Assembly (NCBI GenBank): GCA_009746045.1 | Contig: RPFO01000448.1 | Span: forward strand, 4,468,391-4,532,390 | DNA from: Mesostigma viride | Taxonomy: Eukaryota > Streptophyta > Mesostigmatophyceae > Mesostigmatales > Mesostigmataceae | DNA length: 64,000 bases | Direction of reading: 5' to 3' | In this document: piece after piece, positions 10,042-19,463 of the stretch | Layout of the letters: each line of letters opens with the position of its first letter | Numbering within the stretch: the stretch's first letter is position 1 | Made by a program: the position numbers and the translations under genes | The notes under the pieces: generated by a model | Told to the model about the DNA's origin: nothing | Seen by the model: the letters and a program-made list of their open reading frames with translations, nothing else | Databases searched by the model: none

Positions 10042-11813
10042 ATCATTTCAAAATTTCTCTTGAAAAACTTCTTAACACCAACATTGCTTCTGTAAAATTT
10101 GCTACACCCAAGTATGCCCCAGGGCAAGAACCCTGTGTGGCAGACCTGGTTCACAACCAAAAACTTCATCCCAACTCATTTGGATTGGGCAAGCATGATG
10201 TGGCTAAAATGTCTCCTCTTTCTTATGAACAGATAGAGCAAGACTGTCGCACACACATAGGATTCCTAAAATGGGTGGAGGCCTTTAACAAGGCCAGGGA
10301 AGAATGGGTAGTGCCAGATCCTCTTAGTCCTTCTCATACTCCCCCTGTCACACCTATTGACAAAAAGCCTGCAGGGTGCAAGCACTTGCGCCTGAAGTTT
10401 GTGTGTAAACATAAGCCAGCAGCAGATGGGTCAGTCATCTTTCATGCTAGACCTTGTGTGACAGAGTTCAAGGGCACCACTGATCTGACAGAGGCAGAGT
10501 TGTACACGCCAGGCATTCAGCAAACATCCCTAAAAATCTTGCTGTCTGTCTTTGTGGGTCATCTCAATGATGGGGATGACTATATCTGTAAGGCTACAGA
10601 CATTAAAAGGGCTTTCCTGAAAGGCTCACCTGAGATAGCACAACAAGTGTGGCATGGTCAGGTGTACGTAGTCTCCACTCCCAGAGTTTGGGCAAAACAC
10701 ATCCCTCAGCAGTACCTGAAAGCTAACATAGGTGTTGAAGGGCTGCAATCAGCTCCTCGCATTTTCAGGATGTCAGCTCAGGCTGTGTTTGAAAAGTTAG
10801 GGGCTAGATATGATGACATAGACCCTTGCTTCTTTGTGGTCCCACACCCTCATGGCATTCTCACCTTTGTGTGGCATGGGGATGATCAGCTGATTGCTGG
10901 GCCAAGGCGTGCTGTGGATGATTTTATTCAACAAGTGTCACAGCATTTTGAGATTGGCAAGCAAGTAGAGCTGGGCACCACTGCCATAAAATTTTGTGGC
11001 ACAATGTTACAACTCCAGCAGCATCAAAACCAGTGGGTGTGTGCACTCTACTCTCCCAATGATTACATGCACAGCTGCTTGGAGGTTTTGCAAACAAAAA
11101 TCAAACCTGGAGCCTGTCCTACCATTAGAGGCAAGCTGGGGTGGTTGTGCTCAACGTGTGCACCTCACCTGGCTGTGGTTAGCAGAGTTGATGATGATGT
11201 CTTGATGCAAGTAGGTCACAAAGCCATCACCAAAACTCTCCAGGAGGGCCCTCCCCTTATCTTGCACTCCTTGGATCTCCACAAAACCATTCACATCCAA
11301 GCTATGATGGATAGTTCCATGGAGTCCAGGCAGATTACCAAGTTGCAGGCAAGGGAGTCAGGCTTGTATTTTGTGCAGAATGATGATGCACCCTTGTCTC
11401 TCATTTCATGGTACAGCCGGTTGCATAGACGCAAGGCTGTCAGCAGCAATGCTGCTGAGTGCAGGGCAGTGGTGTCAGCAGTGCTTCATGCCAGGTACTT
11501 GAATCATGTGCTGGTTTGGTTGCAGATGCAAGCAGGCAGCAATGCTGGGGTGGTGGCACACTTGCTCACTGACAGTCAGTCAGTCCTCAGTTTCCTTGCT
11601 AACCCCTATGCTGTCCACACTGATCTTGACTGGGTGGTCCTGAAACAGGAGTCCACCTACTGGGAGTCCACCCGTCACGTGGAGGACAAACACAACGCTG
11701 CTGATGCACTCACTAAAGTGCCTCAGCAGGCAGCTGAACAATATCAGCTGTTGTACCACTTGATGAACCCCTATGGCAAGCAGGCAACCCTGCCCCATAG
11801 GGGGGACGCCTAG
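9903..11813 (+). pseudogene. Reverse transcriptase / RNase H of element 1
   Basis: The frame begins inside the protease-like domain (TGIPTPFQVLEGYKGNALLG) and continues through a copia-type reverse transcriptase. Visible motifs are ATDIKRAFLKG for the first catalytic Asp, GLQSAPRIFRM for the Ala-Pro-Arg turn, and FVWHGDDQLIAG for the double-Asp site, where copia elements usually have YVDD. RNase H follows with MMDSSMESR, SWYSRLHRRKAVSSNAAECRA and LLTDSQSVLSF, and ends DKHNAADALTKV, the typical copia C-terminal motif. The stop is at 11811-11813. This stretch has no internal stops, so decay is modest, but it depends on the upstream frame change for expression. Confidence 0.75.
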
Positions 11814-13315
11814 CAGGGTCCTGTTCACCAGGGCCGCCTAGGTCACCCAGTACCCCTTGGGCAGGTCCAAGGGGTAGGTTGTGGCTTCCAGCAGGGGGTT
11901 GGTTGGAGTCTGTTTTTCATACATCTGCGTGCCCTATGCCCAATAAAATCTGTTTTGATTTTCTCAACACCATGGAATTTCGTTATGCACACCTTCATAG
12001 GTGGGCATGGGATGTATCTCACACCTTTATTCCCTAGGGCGTATGCCTTGGTGGAATGGCCTTGAGCTCAGTGGCTCAGGTGCCCCCATTCAAGTGGAGG
12101 GTCAAAGCTCCCTTGACAGGTGGTTACCCAGGACCCCAGTTCACTGTGGATATCCTGGGCCACCTGGCCTTACTGTTCAGTGGCAGTAAGGCATGGGTGC
12201 TGTCATGTTGTCTAGTACAACGTGCTCAGCACAGGTGCAGGATGAAATATTCCTGTCACCTGTCACCAGGACTTCAGTCACCCATGTGCAGGGCAGGGGT
12301 GGCTGGTCTCCCACGTTGTGCAGGTGCAATGTGGCCAGGTCCAGGATGTCATAGTCCTGTCACCTGTCACTCGGACTTCAGCCCCCTCTGTGCAGGGCAG
12401 GGGTGGCTGGTCCTCACATGTTGTGCAGGTACAACATGGACAGTGCAGGGTGCAATAAACCTGTCACTCCTCAGGTTGCAGGTAACCTGAGCTCAGTTGA
12501 CCCAGCCTGGCTGGGTATTCTTTCTCTGAGTGGGCGATGATGATGGAACAACATGGAACCTCTTAAACGGTTACCTTGGCATTTTTACATTGGCTTTCTT
12601 GGCTGGTGGTGCACTCCCTGGATAGGCAGACAGGCATAGCTATCTCCCTTGTGAGCTCGCGAGGAGGAGGAACTCCCCGGGCATGTTGAGCTAAACGTGA
12701 TGCCATCACAAGTATTGCACGAGTTCTGGGGCCCATCTTTTTCAGTCCAGATGTTGCAGTATGGGTGTCAGTTGCTCAGCACCTCAGTCAGCTTGGAGTC
12801 AGTCTCCTAGCTGGGCAGGGTCAGGCTTGAAGTCGCTAGCCTTCAACCTGAAAGGAAAACATAATGGGAGTTAGATGAGATGCTTAGGCTGACACACGGA
12901 TTTCCGGCCTGCGCGCCGCGTATTGCCTACCGCGGCTGAGCGGGACACCTCAGTACAGTACGGCAGGGTGTACGGTACTGAGGTGTCATGTGGACCGATG
13001 TGCGGTTAGTGCCAGACTGTTCCTAGGTGCTAGCTCGACCCGCCAGGTCCGGTGTAGCCGGGCCTGACGGGCCGAGTCTTAGCTGGTTGCTAGTGACGTG
13101 GTCGCATGGCATTGCGGTGTACACTTGTCCACTGGTCGTGTGCTGCAGGTAGCACCGCCATAGGCATATAGGCGTAGCACTGGGGAGTGCCACAGCACCC
13201 GAGTCTGCCCAGTTCCATTCTGAGCCCTCAGCTTTCATCGCTCTCTCATTGTATTATTGTAATACAATCATCATTCGCTCTCAGCTTTCGCAGTTGTTCG
13301 TCGTCCCTAGTCTCC
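11814..13315. other. 3' flank of element 1; short repeats, no gene
   Basis: After the RNase H stop comes a possible 3' untranslated region with AATAAA at 11942. Between about 12200 and 12440 two diverged ~110-bp direct repeats contain GTGCAGGGCAGGGGTGGCTG. A hairpin at 12944-12988 has arms GACACCTCAGTAC and GTACTGAGGTGTC. No sustained coding frame is seen. Confidence 0.5.
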
Positions 13316-13316
13316 A

Positions 13317-14935
13317 TCCAACTACACGTACACACACCATGCACGCAAGGAGCGACTTCACGCACAGGTACACACACCATGCACGCAAGGTTCGGCTGCA
13401 CACACATGTACATCCACCGCGCACGCAAGGGGCGGCTGCACACACATGTACATACACCATGCACGCAAGGGGCGGCTGCACACACCTGTACATCCACCGC
13501 GCACGCAAGGGGCGAGTGCACACACACGTACACACACCGCGCACGCAAGGGGCGGCTGCACACACACGTACACACACCATGCACGCAAGGGCCGGCATGC
13601 ACACACAGTATACACACACCGCGCACGCAAGGGGCGGCTGCACACACACGTACATACACTGCGCACGCAAGGGGCTGCTGCACACACACTTACACTCACC
13701 ATGCACGCAAGGGGCGGCTGCACACACACGTACATACACCGCGCACGCAAGGGACGGCTGCACACACACGTACATACACCGCGCACGCAAGGGGCAACTG
13801 CCCGCACATGTACATCCACCGCGCACGCAATTAAGGGACGGCTGCACACACACGTACATACACCGCGTACGCAAGGGGCAACGGCACTCACATGTACATA
13901 CACCATGCACGCAAGGGGCGGCTGCACACACACGTACATACACCGCGCACGCAAGGGGCTGCTGCACACACACTTACACACACAATGCACGCAATTAGGG
14001 GCGACGGCACTCACATGTACATACTCTTGGGCGGCTGCACTCACATGTACATACACCGCGCATGCAAGGGGCAACTGCACACACACGTACACACACCATG
14101 CACGCAAGGGCCGGCATGCACACACACGTACATACACTGCGCACGCAAGGGGCAACTGCACACACACGTACACACACCATGCACGGAAGGGACGGCTGCA
14201 CTCACATGTACACACACCATGCACGCAAGGGCCGGCTGCACACACACGTACATACACCATGCACGCAAGGGGCTGCACACACACTTACACACCACCTTGC
14301 ACGCAAGGGCCGGCATGCACACACACTGGCATACACCGCGCACGCAAGGGGCGGCTGCACACACGTACATACACCGCGCACGCAAGGGGCGAGTGCACAC
14401 ACACGTACACACACCGCGCACGCAATTAAGGGACGGCTGCACACACACGTACATACACCGCGCACGCAAGGGGCAACGGCACTCACATGTACATCCACCA
14501 TGCACGCAAGGGGCGGCTGCACACACACGTACACACACCATGCACGCAAGGACAAGGATTCACACACATGTACACACACAAAGCACGCAAGGGGCTGCTG
14601 CACACACACGTACATACACCGCGCACGCAAGGGGCGGCTGCACTCACATGTACACACACCACGCACGCAAGGGGCGGCTGCACACACACGTACATACACT
14701 GCGCACGCACGGGGCGACTGCACACACATGTACATAAACCATGCACGCAAGGGGCGGCTGCACACACATGTACATACACCGCGCACGCAAGGGGCGAGTG
14801 CAAACACATGTACATACACCGCGCACGCAAGGACAAGGATGCACACACATGTACATACACCGCGCACGCAAGGGGCGGCTGCACACACACGTACATACAC
14901 CGCGCACGCAAGGGGCGAGTGCGCACACACGTACA
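13317..14935. repeat. 40-bp minisatellite, left array (about 40 units)
   Basis: The consensus unit is about 40 bp: GCGCACGCAAGGGGCGGCTG followed by CACACACACGTACATACACC. Variable positions define variants (GGCGGCTG, GGCGAGTG, GGCAACTG, GACAAGGATG, CCGGCATG; GCG or ATG before CACGCAA). Stop codons are nearly absent on both strands, so long open frames appear in all six frames; since 40 is not a multiple of three, each frame cycles through all registers. The array stops abruptly at 14935 where an LTR begins, and resumes at about 24586. Confidence 0.95.
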
Positions 14936-15380
14936 TGTTAGGGATATTATATCCACCTGGCCACAATATATCCCAGCCTGATTTATTTCTTGTTGGATTT
15001 ATTCCATATGGACTGGGAATTTGATAGCTTTGATAAGCTAGATGAATTGGGCTCAATGAGCTGATCAATATTCATGTGCCATAGTCCTATACTTGGACAT
15101 GGATGACTTGTAACCTGAGTCAGCCTAGTAGCATCACGTATTTGATTGACAAGTGGTGCTATGGCCTATTGGACAAGTGTTTGGTCCATGAGCTGACAAG
15201 TGTTGGCAGCTCATGATGACACATGTTATCACTTACATGATGACAAGTGGGTAGACTCATTGCATGACACTTGTCACTCCAAGGAGAAGAGATGTGTCAC
15301 TTTATTAATCATGTTATGTGGCACATTATTACGTAGACACTTGGCATCTAGCTATTATGCCAGCTCATTGGATCATGTCT

Positions 15381-15423
15381 AGAATGTTCTAGGAATGTTC
15401 TAAGAATATGCCAGGAATATTCC
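15381..15423. promoter_or_regulatory. Heat-shock-element-like cluster in LTR 1
   Basis: Three GAAnnTTC dyads lie within 43 bp: GAATGTTC at 15382-15389, GAATGTTC at 15393-15400 and GAATATTC at 15415-15422. They sit about 110 bp upstream of the TATA box. Inverted GAA units spaced this way are the binding form for trimeric heat shock factor. LTR 2 has the same cluster (19089-19129), and LTR 3 keeps two of the three dyads. Confidence 0.5.
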
Positions 15424-15531
15424 TGGAATATACTGAGAATATGCTGGGAATATGCTAGGAATATGCTAGGATGTTTCTACAAGCTTCTGTGATGATGTCA
15501 TTGCTGATGTCATCCTTCCTAGCCTAAAAGT

Positions 15532-15538
15532 TATAAAA
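15532..15538 (+). promoter_or_regulatory. TATA box of LTR 1
   Basis: TATAAAA lies near the middle-to-3' part of the LTR, followed about 75 bp later by AATAAA, the order expected for the U3/R region of an LTR. Equivalent boxes are at 19239-19245 (LTR 2) and 24373-24379 (LTR 3). Confidence 0.7.
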
Positions 15539-15743
15539 GGAAACTGCCCCCTAAGGGCAGGTACCTCCATTCAACCTCCATTCAAGCTCTTCTCCAACTA
15601 TTATATTCTAATAAAGCCATTTATTCTTCCACGTAAATTGTCTTCAACCTCTCTTTCTTTCAGCACCTGCAAGGTGTGTGGGTAGCAAGGCCAAGCACAA
15701 GGCATTGTGTAAAACCCATTAGTCTCCTCTCCCAATCCAAACA

Positions 15744-15755
15744 TGGTATCGGAGG
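15744..15755 (+). promoter_or_regulatory. Primer-binding site, initiator-tRNA-Met type
   Basis: TGGTATCGGAGG directly follows the CA end of LTR 1. TGGTATC complements the 3' end of initiator methionine tRNA, the usual minus-strand primer of Ty1/copia elements. Confidence 0.8.
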
Positions 15756-15826
15756 TTTGTTACTGAGGAACAAGAAGACCACTGTGAACCCAGAGACATC
15801 CAGTTCCATTGGCGACTGAAGACACC

Positions 15827-17491
15827 ATGGCTACCAAGGAAGCGTGCTACAAGCAATTCCGGGCAACAAGCAAGTCCATCACAACGTTTGATGGGCGGTC
15901 TCTGAGGAAATGGGAAGAAATCAAGGCTGTGTTGAAGGCCTTAGCATCGGCCTATTGTGACCTGGTCAAGGTCCTAACTGGAGAGGAGGATTCGCTAAAG
16001 GAGGTCAAGACTGCGCTGCTGGAGGCGGAGGAGCTACTGCACGGAAGGCGTTCTGCTCAAGCAAAGAAGGAGGGCTCCCCTAACGGCCAGGTTTTCCACA
16101 CTACTACGAAGAAAAGTGGAGGAAAGAGGCGGTGCAATTACTGCAAGAAGGCCGGGCACGTGGACACCCAGTGCTGGGAGAAGCATCCGGAGCTGAAGCA
16201 AGAACGCAAGAACAAGGCAACGCGACGGAACCAAGCGAGAAAGGAGCACTCACCAGGTGCCAGCGAGGCGCGTATCACCGAGGAGGCTGCGGAGCGGTCC
16301 GGCTTCGTCTTCGCCACCATCGCCGAGTCGCCATCGCCGTCGGATGCTGCTGCACTCACGCAGTATGAAAAGAAAGCACCGACCAGCTGGGTGCTGGATT
16401 CTGCAGCGAGCTGTCACATGACGCCATGCCCGTCGGATTTCGTGTGCCTGCACCCTCACAACAGGGAAATCGCCGGCTCAGGCGGCAAACTGAAGGCGAC
16501 AGCCATCGGGACTGTCAAGCTGAAGCTGCCGGGCCAGGAGGCAGACGTGCACCTCCAAAACGCGCTGCTCGTTCCAAAGCTGAGCACCCGACTTTTATCT
16601 GTCGGCCAGCTCGTCAAGGATGGCCACAACGTCGACCTCGCCAAGCGGGTTGCTGTGCTGGACAGCAGGCCCTGCAGCATCGTGACGAGGAATAACACCT
16701 ACTTTTTGCCCGCGCGCGGTGCGGACGCAGCGATGGACGCCATCCCAGAGCTGAAATCTTCGGCGACGAGCTTCAAGAACGACGCTGCCTGTCAAGGGCA
16801 GAAAATGGCGAGCAGCGAGCGCAGCATCTCACGTGCCTCGGGACACGCGGCGGAGTGGCTGGCCGTGGGCCTAACGGTCATACTGGCCATGCTTGCCCGT
16901 GTATGCGGGATCGGGGGCGGCCTACTGGGCATTACTCGCACACTGCGTGGCTTTATATACTCTGCGCCGGCCCAGTGGAAGTTCACGCCAATTCGAGAAG
17001 TTTCCAGCGCAATGGAGAAGTCCGTGTCAGACGCTGAAGTACTTCCAGAAACCGCGGTCCAGAACAGCCCAGTGCAGGCGGAGCGCGTTGTCGCCGCCAG
17101 CATACCAGGTGATACTGGTGCTAGTAACCCAAGTCCGGCGACCAGACCAAAGGCGCGGCGCTCGAACGCTGCCAGCCTAACTGAGGGGGAACAAATTCGT
17201 GACGCGAGGGCGAAATCGACCAAGCTGCCAAATTTTTCAAAGTCCTGGACTGCCAAGTCCGGTGCTGGCGCGAGGCCTCGAGCGAGCCGACCACGTCGTG
17301 GACAGCGACCTGTCAGCCAAAGTGCGGTCAAGCACCAACGGTCAAGTCGACTGCAAAATGCTGCCAAGGCATCACGTCGGTCAGTTGACGGTGTTCGGCC
17401 AGGCCATGGCATTTGCAATTGCGCTAGCTGCAACGACCCTTGGAAATTGTCGCCCAGGATGCACAGACCCCACTCCTCAAGGTTGCCCTAA
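15827..17491 (+). pseudogene. Internally deleted copia gag-protease remnant (element A)
   Basis: The frame opens with MATKEACYKQF and is related to the polyprotein at 19464-23759. Gag is cut: the join YCDLVKVLTGEEDSLKEVK skips most of the helical region present in the intact copy. A zinc knuckle CNYCKKAGHVDTQC and a protease motif WVLDSAASCHMTP are kept. After the protease, GHAAEWLAVGLTVILAML aligns in spacing with the integrase segment around the catalytic Glu of the intact copy, so most of the integrase core is deleted. The rest is Ser/Arg/Ala-rich and unrelated to reverse transcriptase. With LTRs, primer site and polypurine tract but no reverse transcriptase, it fits a non-autonomous copia derivative that would need proteins from an intact relative. 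Confidence 0.8.
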
Positions 17492-18642
17492 TGTTTTGTC
17501 TGTGGGAAATGAACTTGTATGTCGACTTTTGTGTCGTGTTTGCTGGAAATTGTGAGGCGCCGTAAGAGTGCGTGTTCTGGTTCTTTCTTTGTGTTCTTCC
17601 AGCAATTATGTGTTTATTTTGCCATGCGTTCAGTGGCAATGGCCCACGCATTATTGGATTGTTCCCACGAGACGTTTTCTACGTACCTGGAGTGTATATC
17701 CAGAGTTTTTGCACGCTATTTGTGGCACTAGTCTGCGGCGTAGTGAAGCGCCGTTGTATCGTCGTCTACGACTTGTTTTCGTAAGTTTAAGTGCCTGTGA
17801 CGCGTGTGTTATTTTGTTTTGTGCTGAGAGCATTGCTTTTATGCAAGTGTTTACGTCCTTTGTGTCGAATTTGGCTGTGCATTTCGGCATAGCCTGTAAT
17901 GTCGGACGTAATGTTTACTCTCGGGCACTGATTTGTGAATCGTGACCAAGTAATCGTTACTTGTGTTCGCCTTTGTGGCGGTAATGTCTTGCACGTCCTG
18001 TTTTCTTTGCTATGAAGCGTGTTTATCTGTTATGGCCACTGTGTATTGTGTTGAAGGTTGTATTGCACCTTGTTTGTGTGGCATTTGTTGCCAATATGTT
18101 TGTTTGCTCACCCCGTTTATTTGGCGTAAAACGTGATGTTGGTGTCATTAATTTTGTGAGATGGCGTATGTTATGTTGCTCCGTGTGTGTACAGCACGTG
18201 TTGTTGCCGTTACCCTACCTCTATACCGTTTGGGTTAGCTCATAGGGACTTTCTTTGTTGGCATGTGTTGCCGTATTATATGTGTGGGACTGTGTGCCCC
18301 TATTGTGTCCATGGGCAGCCGCTTTGAGTGAGGGGGGAATGTAGCATCTAGAGCACTTTTTCCAACTAAGGGTTGGGTATCAGCCATCCAGGATGGGCAG
18401 CTAGTGCGTCGCTGCTATGGTTGGACACTCATTCGCGTTGCCGGGGGGGGACGGATCAGTGGCGGTAGTGCGGCTCATGACCGCATGTTGGAGCTTCAAG
18501 CGTTTCACGAGGACGGCATCTTCATTTTCAGTTGCACCATGCTAGCAACTGGACGGCATGCTACGAGCATGTGGCCAAGGGGGGTGTTGAGTTTCCACCT
18601 ACCCAGTCATCTTTTGCTTTGTGCCCATGTGGCTAAGGGGGG
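17492..18642. other. Non-coding internal region of element A with two polypurine tracts
   Basis: About 1.1 kb of GT-rich DNA without a convincing frame separates the remnant gene from LTR 2. Two polypurine tracts occur: AAGGGGGGTGTTGAG near 18578, and GGCTAAGGGGGG immediately before LTR 2 at 18643. The second is in the correct place to prime plus-strand synthesis. Confidence 0.6.
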
Positions 18643-19446
18643 TGTTAGGGATATTATATCCACCTGGCCACAATATATCCCAGCCTGATTTATTTCTTGT
18701 TGGATTTATTCCATATGGACTGGGAATTTGATAGCTTTGATAAGCTAGATGAATTGGGCTCAATGAGCTGATCAATATTCATGTGCCATAGTCCTATACT
18801 TGGACATGGATGACTTGTAACCTGAGTCAGCCTAGTAGCATCACGTATTTGATTGACAAGTGGTGCTATGGCCTATTGGACAAGTGTTTGGTCCATGAGC
18901 TGACAAGTGTTGGCAGCTCATGATGACACATGTTATCACTTACATGATGACAAGTGGGTAGACTCATTGCATGACACTTGTCACTCCAAGGAGAAGAGAT
19001 GTGTCACTTTATTAATCATGTTATGTGGCACATTATTACGTAGACACTTGGCATCTAGCTATTATGCCAGCTCATTGGATCATGTCTAGAATGTTCTAGG
19101 AATGTTCTAAGAATATGCCAGGAATATTCCTGGAATATACTGAGAATATGCTGGGAATATGCTAGGAATATGCTAGGATGTTTCTACAAGCTTCTGTGAT
19201 GATGTCATTGCTGATGTCATCCTTCCTAGCCTAAAAGTTATAAAAGGAAACTGCCCCCTAAGGGCAGGTACCTCCATTCAACCTCCATTCAAGCTCTTCT
19301 CCAACTATTATATTCTAATAAAGCCATTTATTCTTCCACGTAAATTGTCTTCAACCTCTCTTTCTTTCAGCACCTGCAAGGTGTGTGGGTAGCAAGGCCA
19401 AGCACAAGGCATTGTGTAAAACCCATTAGTCTCCTCTCCCAATCCA
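18643..19446 (+). repeat. LTR 2, lacking last four bases and primer site
   Basis: It is colinear with LTR 1 at a constant offset of 3707 bp, and I saw no differences on reading it through. It stops at AATCCA, four bases short of LTR 1, and no TGGTATC primer site follows. The next bases, TGCGGTGTAGGAGCTCC, lead straight into the polyprotein ATG. It serves as the 3' LTR of element A and the 5' LTR position of element B. Confidence 0.95.
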
Positions 19447-19463
19447 TGCGGTGTAGGAGCTCC

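Larger units (their letters stand above)
5886..11950 (+). mobile_element. Decayed Ty1/copia-like retrotransposon (element 1)
   Basis: Three overlapping frames (5886-7763, 7696-10041, 9930-11813) together encode gag, zinc knuckles, integrase, a protease-like domain, reverse transcriptase and RNase H. The frames are joined only by frame changes near 7640-7700 and near 9903. A polyadenylation signal AATAAA lies at 11942-11947. I could not find a matching pair of LTRs: the 5' side abuts satellite DNA, and the region after 11814 has no counterpart upstream. The domain order (integrase before protease) is not the usual copia order; see findings. Whether it is one shuffled element or two nested ones is open. 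Confidence 0.7.
14936..15743 (+). repeat. LTR 1 of copia tandem structure
   Basis: This 808-bp LTR starts TGTTAGGGAT and ends CCAAACA, so it has the TG...CA termini of retroviral-type LTRs. It contains heat-shock-like dyads (15381-15423), two TGATGTCAT bZIP-like sites (about 15493-15512), a TATA box (15532-15538) and AATAAA (15610-15615). The same sequence, without indels, recurs at 18643-19446. It is followed at once by a primer-binding site. Confidence 0.95.

Noticed and set aside
13317-14935. Very long open frames on both strands (200-300 codons) in the 40-bp array
   Set aside because: They occur in all frames and come from stop-free tandem repeats; composition, not selection, explains them.
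19383-19463. Polyprotein start upstream within LTR 2
   Set aside because: The added residues are LTR sequence; the ATG at 19464 begins the gag-like region and mirrors the start of element A.
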